Below are positions 21,676 through 32,740 of a DNA stretch of 64,000 nt, piece by piece (position 1 is the stretch's first letter; each line of letters starts with the position of its first letter). Below the pieces are notes generated by a model. That model searched no databases, was not told where the DNA came from, and was given only the letters and a program-made list of their open reading frames with translations. The DNA is taken from NCBI GenBank assembly GCA_037974335.1, contig CM075729.1:99802932-99866931 (forward strand), given 5' to 3'. The DNA is from Prionace glauca (lineage: Eukaryota > Chordata > Chondrichthyes > Carcharhiniformes > Carcharhinidae). Made by a program: the position numbers and the translations under genes.

Positions 21676-22005
21676 GAGGGCAGCATGGTGGCACAGTGGT
21701 TAGTATTGCCACCTCACAGTGCCAGGGATCTGGGTTCAATTACAGCCTTAAGGGAGTTTGTGTGGAGTTTGCACCTTCTCCCCGTTTCTGTGTGGGTTTC
21801 CTCTGGGTGCTCCAGTTTCTTCCCACAATCAAAAGATGTGAGGGTTAGATTGATTGACCATGCTAAATTGCCCCTTAGTGTCAAGGGGGCTAGCTAGGGT
21901 AAATACATAGTGTTATAGGGATAGGGCCTGGGTGGGATTGTTCTCAGTACAGGCTCAATTGGGCCAAATGGCCTCCTTCTGCAGTGTAAGAATTTTATGA
22001 TTTAA
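21676..22005 (+). mobile_element. HE1-type SINE
   Basis: Head GGCAGCATGGTGGCACAGTG with B-box-like GGGTTCAATTAC, body TGTGTGGAGTTTGCACCTTC and GATTGACCATGCTAAATTGC, tail TTCTGCAGTGTAAGAATTTT. Moderately diverged. Confidence 0.9.
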
Positions 22006-22234
22006 CGATGGAGGCTAGTCACTCACCTGGGCCAAGTCCTTATTCCAAGCTGCTGTTAACAGATTGTCTTGCTGCACTGCCAATCAGTCTGCAATGTACC
22101 TGGTTCGTCCTGCTGGGTAGGGTGGCAGGTGGTCATGTCATATGGCTCCCACCTGTCCACTTTCGCTTTAAGAAACGATGTATATTCTGGATTCTTGAGA
22201 TTTCCAATGTCCTAACTTTTAACTCGCCTTGCTA

Positions 22235-22368
22235 CTCACCCAATGAAGGAACAGCTCCTCAGGAGCTTGTGATACTAAATGAAGCGTTGGGCTTTAACCT
22301 GGTGCTGTGAGACTCCTTACTGTGCCCACCCCAGTCTAACACTGGCATCTCCACATCATGGCTAAGTT
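22235..22368 (+). mobile_element. Penelope-like element 3'-terminal fragment, diverged
   Basis: CACCCAATGAAGGAACAGCT, GGGCTTTAACCTGGTGCTGT, GAGACTCCTTACTGTGCCCA and the terminal GGCATCTCCACATCATGG match the 3' end of the elements at 20246 and 51860. The hairpin core is decayed here. 22006-22234 may be more of the same element; 22369-22734 is AT-rich and unassigned. Confidence 0.65.
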
Positions 22369-22734
22369 TTAACAATATCAAAGGAGGTTTGTCCTAGCAT
22401 ACCAATAATCTGCATTGGCCAGGACTGGCTTAGGAAATATAGATTGCTTTAATATGATTCCCTTTGAAATTGATCTCTGAAGCCACAGGGGTTATTAGCA
22501 TATATTTTTAGGATTAAATGGATAACATGGAGAGGATTACCTCTCCAGATATTGCCAGAAAATACATTTTTGTTCAGACATAACTTAAGCCTTTTGAAAG
22601 TCTTTGTCTAGTTTTAGGAAGTAGTCACACTAATATTGATACATTTTAGAAAAATATAGTATGAGTTCTTTGCTTTGAGACACAAACACTTAAGTCTTTG
22701 ATGGTGGCAAAACAGTTGGAGAGCAGTTAATAAA

Positions 22735-22870
22735 GTACTCAGTATCCTGGGCTTTATTAATAGTGGCATAGAGTACAAGAGCAAGGAGGTTCTGTTGAAC
22801 TTGTTTAAGCCACTGGTTTAGCCTCAACCAGATCATTGCATCCAGTTCTGGTCAGCACACTTCAGGAAGG
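22735..22870 (+). mobile_element. Old CR1 fragment
   Basis: Reads GFINSGIEYKSKEVLLNLF then a degraded LVRPxxxYCxQFWSxHFRK region, the CR1 ORF2 C-terminal block. Internal stops show decay. Confidence 0.65.
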
Positions 22871-22872
22871 AA

Positions 22873-23880
22873 AATAAGAACATAAGAACATAAGAAATAG
22901 GAGCAGAAGTAGGCCATCTGGCCCTTCGAGCCTGCCCCGCCATTCAATAAGATCATGGCTGATCTGTCGTGGCTCAGTTCCACATTCCGGCCCTCTCCCC
23001 TTAATCCCCTCTCTTATCAAAAACCCATCAACCCACTTCTTGAAAATATTTAGCGAGGCAGCCTCCACCACTTCAACGGGTAGAGAATTCCAGAGATTCA
23101 CCACCCTTTGAGTGAAGAAGTTCCTCCTCAACTCCGTTCTAAAACACCCCCCCCCCTTTATCTTGAGGCTGTGCCCCCTAGACCTACTGTCTTTTTTGAG
23201 CGGGAAGAGTCTCTCCACCTCTATCCTATCCATCCCATTCATCATCTTATACGTCTCAATGAGATCTCCCCTCATTCTTCTAAACTCCAACGAGTACAAG
23301 CCTAGTTCATTCAGCCTCTCCTCATAGCTCAATCCCCTCAACTCCAGTATCAGCCTAGTAAACCTCCTCTGCACTCCCTCCAGGGCCAAAATATCCTTGC
23401 GCAGGTGCGGCGCCCAAAACTGCACACAGTACTCCAGCTGCGGCCTCACCAATGCCCTATACAGCTGCAGCAAGACCTCCCTACTTTTATATTCAATCCC
23501 CCTCGCTATGAAGGCCAGCATCCCATTCGCCTTCCTGACCACCTGCTGCACCTGCAAGCTGGGTTTTTGCGACTCATGCACAAGGACCCCGAGGTCCCTC
23601 TGCACCGTTGCCTGCTGCAGTTTTTCACCACGTAAGTAATAGTCCTTCCTACCATTCCTCCGACCAAAGTGGACCACCTCACACTTGCCAACATTAAATT
23701 CCATTTGCCATTTCCTGGCCCATTCGCCCAGCCTATCTAGATCCTTCTGCAGACTCTCCACACCCTCCGCACAATTTGCCGTTCTCCCAATCTTGGTGTC
23801 ATCCGCAAATTTCGACACCCTGCACTCGGTTCCCTCCTCCAGATCATCTATATAAATGGTAAAACGCTGAGGCCCCAGCA
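22873..23880 (-). mobile_element. CR1 LINE subfamily B, antisense, about 1 kb
   Basis: The minus strand frame spans the RT C-terminal half. It contains IDDLEEG, FADDTKIG (catalytic FADD), WARKWQMEFNVGKCEVVHFG, LVHESQKPSLQVQQVVRKA, LLQLYRALVRPQLEYC, LSYEERLNELGLYSLEF and FFTQRVVNLWNSLP, then the antisense tail GAACATAAGAACATAAGAAA at 22878-22897. It is open through this whole stretch. The RT block upstream of FADD is lost by truncation. 23881-24004 is not assigned. Confidence 0.92.
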
Positions 23881-24004
23881 TAATCCAGCCTGTAATCTCC
23901 TGTGGAGGTTGATGGAGGCTGATTACCATCACAGTAGAAACCACCACCTGCAAGTTATATCCCAGACTGTGAACTTGACCTGGGTTAAAAGAAAACAGAT
24001 ACAA

Positions 24005-24830
24005 TACCATGGGAGCAGAAGTAGGCCATTCAGCCCACTAAGTCTGCTCCACCATTCAATGAGAACATGGCTCATCTGATATGATAATCCTCAACTCCAC
24101 TATTTTTCCCCACTATTCCCCACTAACTTTCCCACTATTTCCCCATAACCATTGATTCCATTACTGATTTGAAATTTATCTATCTCACCTTTCGACATTC
24201 TTATCAACTCAAACTCTTCAGCTTTCTGTGGTAAAGAATTCCACAGATTCATTACTCTCCAAGAGAAGAAATTCTCCCTCGTCCCTGTCCTAAGTGGGTG
24301 ACCCCTCACTCTAAGACAATGCCCTCTGGTCCTAGATTCTCCCACAAGGGGAAACAGCATCTCAGCATCCAACCTGTGAATCCTGTCTCAGTAAGGCCAC
24401 CTTCCATTCTTCTAAACTTCAGTGAGTACAGGCCCAACCTACCCAACCTCCCTCATAAGAAAACCCCTCCATACTGGAGATTAACTGAGTGAACATTTCT
24501 GGACTATTTCCAGTATCTTTCCTTAGATAAAAGGACTAAAATTGTTTACAGTATTCCAGGTGTGGTCTAACTAGTGCCTTGTATAGTTTTAACAAAACAT
24601 TCCTATTTTTATACTCCGTTCTCTTTGAAATAAAGGTCAACATTCCATTTGCCTTTCCAAATACCTGCTGAACATCATATTAGGTTTTTGTGATTTTTAC
24701 ACAAGAACCCCCAAATCCCTGTATGCTACAGCATTCTGTAGCTTTCTTCCTAGCAAAGTATATAATTTCACATTTTCCTGCCAAGTTTTGCCCACTAAGT
24801 TAAGATCTGTTTGTGTTTTTCTCTTCCAGG
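24005..24830 (-). mobile_element. Old CR1 copy, antisense
   Basis: Complement gives FFSWRVMNLWNSLP and VGESRTRGHCLRVRG, then decayed LYKAxVRP-like and KLxNAVAYRDLGVLV segments up to about 24730. It is much more diverged than the subfamily B copy beside it, so the element is older. Confidence 0.8.
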
Positions 24831-24837
24831 AACAGAC

Positions 24838-25140
24838 CAGGCATGGTGGCATAGTGGTTAGCACTGCTGTCTCACAGTGCCAGGGACCTGGGTTCAATTC
24901 TGGCCTTGGGTGACTGTCTATGTGGAGTTTGCACATTCTCCCTGTGTCTGCGTGGGTTTCCTCCCACAGTTCAAAGATGAGTAGGTTAGGTGGATTGGCC
25001 ATGTTAAATTGCCCCTTAGTGTCCCAAGATGTGTAGATTAGGAGGATTAGCAGGTAAATAGGTGGGGTTATGAAGGTAAGGGGCTGGGTGGGATTGTTGT
25101 TGGTGGAGGCTCAATGGGCCAAATGGACTCCTTCCATATG
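24838..25140 (+). mobile_element. HE1-type SINE
   Basis: Head GGCATGGTGGCATAGTGGTT, GGGTTCAATTCTGG B box, body TGTGGAGTTTGCACATTCTC and GGATTGGCCATGTTAAATTG, ending ATGGGCCAAATGGACTCC without a clear tail. Inserted at the end of the old CR1. Confidence 0.9.
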
Positions 25141-25266
25141 GAACTCAGGAAAGCCTGGTTCCATTGACTCTTTTTAAAAAGATAAATACATTTCAACTGG
25201 GAGAAGTTATCCCCAAGGGCAGGGTTCCTTTGAGAATAATCATCATGAGACCCTATTGATCAATTG

Positions 25267-26325
25267 CTTTTTTTTTATTTCAAAAATATACTTTATACAT
25301 AAAAATCTCAATTAAACTATTGAGGCGAATGGGATGCTGGCCTTCATCGCGAGGGGGATTGAATATAAAAGTAGGGAGGTCTTGCTGCAGCTGTATAGGG
25401 CATTGGTGAGGCCGCAGCTGGAGTACTGTGTGCAGTTTTGGGCGCCGCACCTGCGCAAGGATATTTTGGCCTTGGAGGGAGTGCAGAGGAGGTTTACTAG
25501 GCTGATACCGGAGTTGAGGGGGTTGAGCTATGAGGAGAGGCTGAATAAACTAGGCTTGTACTCGTTGGAGTTTAGAAGAATGAGGGGAGATCTCATTGAG
25601 ACGTATAAGATGATGAATGGGATGGATAGGATAGAGGTGGAGAGACTCTTCCCGCTCAAAAAGACAGTAGGACTAGAGGGCACAGCCTCAAGATAAAGGG
25701 AGGGCAGTTTAGAACGGAGTTGAGGAGGAACTTCTTCACTCAAAGGGTGGTGGATCTCTGGAATTCTCTACCCGTTGAAGTGGTGGAGGCTGCCTCGCTA
25801 AATATTTTTAAGACGCGGGTTGATGGGTTTTTGATAAGAGAGGGGATTAAGGGTTATGGGGAGAAAGTGGAACTGAGCCACGACAGATCAGCCATGATCT
25901 TATTGAATGGTGGGGCAGGCTCGAAGGGCTAGATGGCCTACTCCTGCTCCTATTCCTTATGTTCTTATGTAAATCTACATGTCCAAAAATTGCAAACAGT
26001 GCAGAATAAAAACCTTTTTACAGTTGTATACAAATTACAGTCATTACATTTCATAACTTAAAACTTTCATGCCTCAAAATTCACTGTGTGTCGTTATTTC
26101 TCAGATTGACACACAGTTACGTAGGCCGAGGGTGTTCTGCAGTTCCCGGGCCCTCGGTCTGCCTCCGTTAAAGGCCTTACAGTGTGGCCTTTCCCCATTG
26201 TACCTTTGCGGCGGCTGCCCCAAGCTTCAGCATGTCCCTCAGCACGTAGTCATGGACCTTGGAATGTGCCAGTCTGCAACACTCGGTCGAGGACAGTTCT
26301 TTCAACTGGAAGATCAGCAAGTTTC
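25267..26325 (-). mobile_element. LINE 3' end (possibly Tx1-like), antisense, split by CR1
   Basis: The minus strand carries an open C-terminal peptide (26324 down to the stop at 26177-26179) with FQLKELSSTECCRLAHSKV and LRDMLKLGAAAAKVQWGK. It is followed by a 3' UTR and an oligo-A end (poly-T at 25268-25276). I recall this C-terminus from Tx1-type LINE proteins of fish and sharks; the family assignment is from memory. The UTR is interrupted at 25322-25969 by CR1. The 5' end is truncated at about 26325. 26326-27235 shows no gene I can identify. Confidence 0.55.
25322..25969 (+). mobile_element. CR1 LINE subfamily B 3' end
   Basis: Sense copy beginning in the ORF2 C-terminus: [53 protein letters not shown] frameshift lies near 25680, then RRNFFTQRVVDLWNSLP and GYGEKVELSHDRSAMI follow. 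Ends CTATTCCTTATGTTCTTATG. Inserted into the 3' UTR of the LINE above, in opposite orientation. Confidence 0.92.
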
Positions 26326-27235
26326 ACACAATTTTTGTTTCTTTTATTATTTTTCTTCATTTAAATTTGTTGGTACTATTGTGGGTTGGGAATGATACCA
26401 TCAACCCCGGATTCAGAACACTTGTTTGATGAGATGGTTTGGTAAGGATTGTGTAATCCGGTTCATTGATGCTCACTGGATCAAGAGGAAGGAATATGGT
26501 AATATAATCGGGGATTGGTTTTAAGGCTGATTAAATTGGATATCCTAAATTAAAGAATCGGGCATATTAAAATCAAACACAGTCAAACCTGGGGCAGGCC
26601 AATTGTACAAATAACAAACATGTCTGGGCCTGGCCCATCAGTCACCCATTGCACTCTTATTGAGACCCAGCAGGAGATCATTGCACCCCATTGAAATGCA
26701 CCGGCTGTTGTTAGAAGCCCAGATCGGGAAAGACTTTCTATCACAGAGAGTTCCTGCAGTTAGCTTATCTGATAACAGGTTACATGTAAGCAACAACATT
26801 GGGAAGGGCACCTGGGGGCGGACCCTGCTGTCCTGTCAGGCAGACATCAAGAAACCCAATGAGTATCGGAATCACCTCCTGGGACCTCACTGGCTGGAAG
26901 CCAGAGAAGTTTCTGGAAAGGCAAGCAGACAGGGGATAAAGGGACACATCTCAGACACACCAGGAGCGAAGACTCGACAAGGGAGGTGACCTTGACCATC
27001 CAGAAGACTGACCAGAGAAGGAAGGAAGGAAGAAGCTGCCATCGAGATTGACCTTCGTGACGATGGCCCAGAGAGACTTAGCAAATCGAGCTGCAATTTA
27101 ACCAAACCATCTTTGCAGTTAGTCTACTTGAATCTGGGGTTTTGTCCTTTGTCCATCTTGCAAGTAAGGGCACCAGGTGAAACCTCAGAGTAAGCAAACT
27201 GGTCGAAAGTATCTGAGAATTAACAGGTACAACAT

Positions 27236-27955
27236 CTCTGTCCTCAGTCCCTCACTCCGTGTCCTATTTGTCCTCAATCCCTCTCTCTGGGTCCACTTTC
27301 CCCTCAGTTCCTCACTGAGGGTCCCCTCTGCCCTCAGTCCCTCATTCTTTGTCCATTCTCCCGTCAGTCCCTCTTTCTGTGTCCTCACTCCCCTCAGTCA
27401 TCACTGTGTTTTCTCTCTCCCCTCAATCCCTTACTCTGTGTCCTCTCTTCCCTCAGTCCCTCACTCTGTGTGCTCTCACCTCTCAGTCCCTCACCCTGTT
27501 TCCTCTCTTCCCTCAGTCCCTCACTCTGTGTGCTCTCACCTCTCAGTCCCTCACCCTGTTCCCTCACTCTGCATCCTCTACCCCTCAGTCCCTCACTCTG
27601 TGTCCTCTCCCCCTCAGTCCCTCACTCTGTGTGCTCTCACCTCTCAGTCCCTCACCCTGTTTCCATTCTCCCCTCAATCCCTCACTCTGTGTCCTCTCTC
27701 AACTCAGTCCCTCCCTCTGGGTCCTCCCTCCCTTCAGTCCCTCCCTCTGGGTCCTCCTGCCTCTCAGTCCCTCCCTCTGGGTCCTCCTTCCTCCCAGTCC
27801 CTCACTCTGGGTCCCCTCTCCCCTCAGTCCCTCATTCTGTGTCCCCTCTCCCCTCAGTCCCTCATTCTGTGTCCTCTTTCCCCTCAATTCTTCACTCTGG
27901 ATCCTGTCTCCCCTCAGTCCCTCACTCTGCATCTTCCCTTCCCTCTGTCCCTGGT
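27236..27955 (+). repeat. 30-bp pyrimidine-rich minisatellite, block 1
   Basis: About 24 units of approximately 30 bp, typified by CCCCTCAGTCCCTCACTCTG followed by TGTCCTCTCT. All three frames stay open for long stretches because units are multiples of 3 and lack stops, giving spurious proteins rich in S, P and L. The array resumes at 29632 after a LINE insertion. Confidence 0.93.
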
Positions 27956-27959
27956 GTTC

Positions 27960-28122
27960 TGACACCACCCGAGTGGATCTCAAACAACGATGAGGCAGAG
28001 TACAGAAATGAGAAAGAATCTGGTGAACTGGTGCAGCAACAATAATCTCTCCCTCAATGTCAATAAAACAAGGAGATTGTCATTGACTTCAGGAAGCGTA
28101 AAGGAGAACATGCTCCTTTCTA
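27960..28122 (+). mobile_element. LINE (L2/Rex-like) RT fragment, 5' part
   Basis: Reads with shifts as ...DEAEYRNE...LVxWCSNNNLSLNVNKT...DFRKRKGEHAPF, the post-catalytic part of a vertebrate LINE RT distinct from CR1. It stops where CR1 begins and continues at 28997. Confidence 0.65.
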
Positions 28123-28993
28123 CATAAGTGGGCACTTATACAGTGAAGTTGCAGCGTGACATAGATAGGATGCAAGACTGGGCGGAGAAGTGGCAGATGG
28201 ACTTCAACACGGATAAATGTGTAGTCGTCCATTTTGACAGGTCAAATGGGATGAAGTACTACAATATCAAGGGTAGGAGTCTTAGCAGTGTTGAAGAGCA
28301 GAAGGATCTTGGGGTCCGGGTCCACAGGACTCTTAAATCGGCCTCGTAGGTGGAGGATGTGGTCAAGAAGGCGTATGATGTACTGGCCTTCATTAATCGA
28401 GGGACTGAGTTTAGGAGTCAGGAGGTAATGCTACAACTTTATAAGACCCTTGTCAGACCCCACTTGGAGTACTGTGCGCAGTTCTGGTTGTCTCACTACA
28501 AGAAGGATGTGGAAGCTATTGAGAGGGTGCAGAGGAGATTTACAAGGATGTTGCCTGGATTGGGAGGCATGCCTTATGAAGATAGGTTGAGGGAGCTGGG
28601 ACTCTTTTCCCTGGAGAGATGAAGGTTGAGAGGCGACCTGACAGAGGTTTATAAAATGTTGAGAGGAATAGATAGCGTGGATTCTCGGAGGCTATTTCCC
28701 AGGGCTGAAATGGTCGCTACGAGAGGACACAGATTTAAGGTGCTGGGAAGCAAGTACAGAGGAGATGTTAGGGGTAAGTTTTTCACTCAGAGGATGGTGA
28801 GTGAGTGGAATCGGCAGCCGTGGTAGAGGCGAACTCGCTGGGGTCTTTTAAAAGACTTCTGGATGAGTACATGGGATTTAATGGGATTGGGAGTTACAGA
28901 TAGTTCAATGGCCTGATAGGTATGGATATGATCGGTGCAACTTGTGGGCTGAAGGGCCTGTTTGTGCTGCAGTGCTCTATGTTCTATGTTCTA
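28123..28993 (+). mobile_element. CR1 LINE subfamily A 3' end, inside another LINE
   Basis: ORF2 C-terminus with RMQDWAEKWQMDFNTDKCVV, SSVEEQKDLGVRVHRTLKSA, LEYCAQF, RRFTRMLPGLGGMPYEDR and MLRGIDSVDSRRLFPRA, interrupted by three in-frame stops. Ends with the subfamily A 3' end and GTTCTATGTTCT. Older than the copy at 12069. Confidence 0.92.
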
Positions 28994-28996
28994 AGT

Positions 28997-29625
28997 AGGA
29001 AGGGTCAGGTTTTTACATGTCCAAATCAGCACCCAGCTGTCCTGGTCCCCCCATGCTGACATTATAGTTAAAAAGCCCACCAGCACCTCTACTTTCTCAG
29101 AAGAAGAAGGAAATTTGGCATGTCAGCTACGAGTCTCACCAACCTTTACAGATGCACCATAGAAAGCATTCTTTCTGGTTGTATCACAGCTTGGTCTGGC
29201 TCCTGCTCTGCCCAAGACTGCAAGGAACTCCAAAAGTTTGTGAATGTAGCCCAATCCATCACGCAAACCTCCCTTCCACCCATTGACTTGTCTGCACTTC
29301 CTGCTGCTTCAGCAAAGCAGCCAGCAGAATTAAGGATTCCACACACCCGGGCATTCTCTCTTCCTTCGGAAAAAACATATAAAAGTCTGAGGTCATGTAC
29401 CAAGCGACTCAAGAACAGCTTCTTCCCTGCTGCTGTCAGACTTTTGAATAGACTTGCATTAAGTTGATTTTTCTCTACACCCGAGCTATGACTGTAACAC
29501 TACATTCTGCACTCTCTTATTTCCTTCTCTATAAGCAGTATGTTTTGTTTGTATCGCGCACAAGAAACAATGCTTTTCACTGTGTGTTAATACATGTGAC
29601 AATAATAAATCAATTCAAATCAAAT
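28997..29625 (+). mobile_element. LINE (L2/Rex-like) C-terminus and 3' end
   Basis: Open frame with MSATSLTNLYRCTIESILSG, ITAWSGSCSAQDCKELQ, LPSEKTYKSLRSC and RLKNSFFPAAVRLLNRLALS, a C-terminus typical of vertebrate L2/Rex-type LINEs. It ends with ACAATAATAAATCAATTCAA. It continues the fragment ending at 28122 and lies between the two halves of the minisatellite. Confidence 0.75.
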
Positions 29626-29631
29626 CTGGTT

Positions 29632-30035
29632 TCCCTTCCCCCTCAGTCCCTTCCTCTGTGTCCTCTCTCCCCTCAGTCCCTCACTCTGGCTCCTCTCTCT
29701 CCTCAGTTCCTCACTCTGGCTCCTCTCTCCCCTCAGTCCCTCACTCTGGGACATCTCTCCCCTCAGTCCCTCAAACTGTGTACACTCTCCCCTCAGTCCT
29801 TCACTCTGGGTCCTCTCTCTCCTCAGTCCCTCACTGTGGGACATCTCTCTCCTCAGTCCCTCACTCTGTGTCCTCTTTCCCTTCAGTCCCTCACTCTGTG
29901 TCCTCTTTCCCCTCAGTACCTCACTTGTTGTCTACCCTCTACCCTCAGTCCCTCACTCTGTGTCCTCTCTCCCCTCAGTACCTCATTCGTTGTCCACCCT
30001 CTCACCTCAGTCACTCACTCTGTGTCCTTTCTCCC
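29632..30035 (+). repeat. 30-bp pyrimidine-rich minisatellite, block 1 continued
   Basis: Same unit and orientation as 27236-27955, about 13 units (CCCCTCAGTCCCTCACTCTG with GGTCCTCTCT). The last units contain TCGTTGTCCACCCTC variants. 30036-30640 holds C-rich unique sequence (30365-30400 and 30580-30612) with no supported gene. Confidence 0.93.
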
Positions 30036-30649
30036 TCCAGTCCCACATCTGGGCCCTATTTTACCATTTTGATTCTAAGTGTTGGATGGATTTGAAACTG
30101 GGAGTGATTTAGATCCATTCTCCAGCGCCCACATACAGACTCTGCCTGAAAAAATATCAGTAATTGTGCTGCACAAGCCTGTGGGCGGGGCTTGTCATGC
30201 CCGAAATCCTGCAGCTATGATCGGAGCCTCCAACTGCACATGCGCAAAAACAAATGATAGAACGCTGCTCCTCTGCCACAACCCTCCCAGGCCGGATAAT
30301 ATCTCCCCCAGCCCCCACAGACATTGACCCACCCTCTACAACATGACTGACTCCCTTATTCCATTATCCCCACCCCCCACCACCCAGACTGATTGCGGCC
30401 CCCAACCCACTTCCCTCTCACAGATCTCAGCAGAGTGGACCACTGAACTCTGGCAGAGAGATCCATCCTCCCCCCACCACCCCACAGATATCAGGCAGGG
30501 TGATTTCCCCGCTACTCCGGCAGACTCCAATGGCGATGTAACTCCTCCCTCTCTCTCCCCTGTCCTCAATCATTGAGGCACTTCCCCCACCCCCGCCCCC
30601 CCACCCCGCACACACACAATATCATGGAGCCTCTGAGGTCACTTCTCCC

Positions 30650-31505
30650 TCAGCTGCTAGAACCAGGGGAATGCTGGAAGGGCTGATGGCCACACTGGAC
30701 CAACTGCGAGGCTGCTGGGAGGAGAACCAAAGCTTTCAGTCGGACCAGCTATTGCCGGTCTTGCTTGCTTCCTCGGCCAACACTACAAGGATGAGAACTA
30801 CAGTGGAACGCCTGGGGCAGGGCATCCTCACCATGAGTGGCAGTCTTCAAGTAATGGCCAAGTCACAGCAGGCCACAGCTGAGGGACGGAACAGGCTTCT
30901 TGAGATTCTGTGGCCCATGGTTAAGAGGCTCGAGAACTTGCAAGGAGATCCAGCGGGACAGCACTGAGACACAGTGGGCTATGGCAACGACCCTTGAGAA
31001 GGTGGCCCTGTCCCAGAGGGCCATAGCTGAAGTGTTGCAGAGCATGGCCCAGTCTCAGTGGACACTTTGCTATGGCCATTGAGAAGTGACCCCCAACTCA
31101 AGTAACCATCGCAAAGGGCTTGACCACCATGGGTAGGACGCGGGTAGTCCTCCAGGACTGGAAGTGCCAGTCCTGGAGGTTCTGGAGATCACTGCAGAAG
31201 CACCACTGTCCCATGGAGTGATCCAGGGGCCCAAGCTGGGGCTTTCCAGTCAGGAGACTTCGGCAGTGGCAACACCTTCTGACTCCCCCCTTCCTGACTC
31301 CAGGACATCTCAGGTGCAGCGGGATGAAGAGGGTGTCATGGAAACATCCTAGGCACCTGGAAGCCAACCAGGGCCTCAAGGTTCAGAGCCTCCAGAGGTT
31401 GACTGGCATGCGCCTAGCGAGCTAGGAAGCTGGCCTCCTCCACCTCTGATGTACACTCTGAGGCGTAGTGCAAGGCAGCCTAAGGTTAGGAGGTTGTAGT
31501 TACAC
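30650..31505 (+). pseudogene. Remnant of DNA-transposon Myb/SANT-like protein, C-terminal coiled coil
   Basis: The first frame (30671-30967) gives LDQLRGCWEENQSFQSDQ and repeated Q/A/S units (QVMAKSQQATAEGRNR). After a shift further units follow (KVALSQRAIAEVLQSMAQSQ). It ends in a basic tail MYTLRRSARQPKVRRL and a stop near 31499. Heptad-like alternation of A, L, Q and S suggests a coiled coil. The layout resembles the C-terminal half of Myb/SANT-like proteins of Harbinger-type transposons, but no Myb domain is visible here. It is broken by several shifts. A related sequence runs in the opposite direction at 34290-35460. Confidence 0.4.
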
Positions 31506-31759
31506 TGAGATGGCACGGGTAAAGGGCTAGTTAGAAAGATATTTAAGCACCTTAACATTTTCTGTTCACAAGTTTTGATGTAGAATGTATTATTTAACAC
31601 CTTTATTGCAAATCACCGTTTTTTCACCACCCACCTGTGACTACTTTGTCTCAGATTTGTTTCGAATAGGAATCCTATGGGACCCAAGGCGAGCTGGTAA
31701 GATGGATATAAAACCGGGCATAGACAGCAGCGAAAGGATACTTTTCTAACTGGAGATTT

Positions 31760-31985
31760 GTGACAAGTGGTAAATTCAATCTGCAGTCTTTTTGCCCAGG
31801 TCTCCAGTTGATTTATATCCTGCTGTCTCCTCTGACAATCGTCATCACTATTCGCTACTCCCCCAATTTTTGTATCATCCGTAAATTTACTAATCAGACC
31901 ATCTACATGTTCCTCCAAATCATTTATATGTATATTACAAACAACAGAGGGCCCAGTACTGATCCTTGTGGAGCACCACTTGTTT
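31760..31985 (-). mobile_element. Old CR1 RT fragment, antisense
   Basis: Complement encodes [20 protein letters not shown] and RQQDINQLETWAKRLQIEF, the FADD block and following region of CR1, and upstream a decayed [13 protein letters not shown] block (CTGATCCTTGTGGAGCACCA). 31506-31759 is AT-rich and unassigned. Confidence 0.8.
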
Positions 31986-31989
31986 TCAT

Positions 31990-32225
31990 TGGACTGTCGG
32001 AGGATGAGGATGATAGAGGTTTACAGGGTTATGACAGGCTTGGATAGAATCTTTTTCCCAGGGTCGAAGGTGAAAGTGAGAGGGGGAAAGTTTAAAAGAG
32101 ACGTAAGGAATAATTTTTCACAGAGAGAGTGGTGAATGCCTGGAATGCACGGCCAGGGGAGTTGGTGGAAGCAGATTTTATAAGGACATTCAAGAGGCAT
32201 CTGGATTGATACATGAATAGGCAGG
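31990..32225 (+). mobile_element. Old CR1 fragment, sense
   Basis: AGAGGTTTACAGGGTTATGA, GAATCTTTTTCCCAGGGTCG, TTTAAAAGAGACGTAAGGAA and GTGAATGCCTGGAATGCACG correspond to the LFPR, RRDVRxxFFTxRV and WNALP blocks of the CR1 C-terminus. Confidence 0.75.
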
Positions 32226-32740
32226 GAACATAGGAACATAAGAACTAGGAGCAGGAGTAGGCCATCTGGCCCCTCGAGCCTGTTCCACCATTCAGTAAGA
32301 TCATGGCTGATTATTTTCATGGACTCAGCTCCACTTATCACCCACTCACAATAAACCTTAATTCTTTTACTGTTCAAAAATCTATCTTTGCCTTAAAAAC
32401 ATTCAACAAGTAGCCTCAACTGCTTCACTGGGCAAAGAATTCCACAGATTCACAACACTTGAGTGAATCCTCAACTCAGTCCTAAATCTGCTCCCTCTTA
32501 TTTTGAGGCTATGCCCCCTAGTTCTAGTTTCACCCACCAGTGGAAACAACCTTCCTACTTCTATCTTATCTATTCCCTTCATAATTTTATATGTTTCTGT
32601 GAGATTCCCCCTTCACTCTTCTAAATTCCAATGAATATAGTACCAGTCTACTTTGTCTCTCCTCTGAAGCCAACCCTCTCAACTCCAGAATCAACCTAGT
32701 GAATTTCTACCCCCTCCAGTGTCAATTTATCCTTTCTCAG
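32226..32740 (-). mobile_element. Old CR1 3' end, antisense
   Basis: Begins with the tail complement ACATAGGAACATAAGAACTA. The minus strand reads decayed GPDGLLLLL-like 3' end and RVVxxWNSLP, KxRGHSLKIR, LGLYSLEF-like blocks. Older than subfamily B and with many indels. Confidence 0.8.

Noticed and set aside
22862-24010. 382-aa frame as one host protein
   Set aside because: The central part is CR1 ORF2 (FADD, LVRPQLEYC); the ends are read-through into the CR1 3' end and unrelated flank.
26069-26395. 108-aa plus-strand frame as a host gene
   Set aside because: It is the antisense of a LINE C-terminus and 3' UTR whose own frame on the minus strand has a recognisable end.
27177-28045. Long overlapping frames rich in S, P and L (up to 261 aa)
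   Set aside because: They read through the 30-bp minisatellite, which is a multiple of 3 and lacks stops. The same applies to 29464-30095 and 50646-51265.
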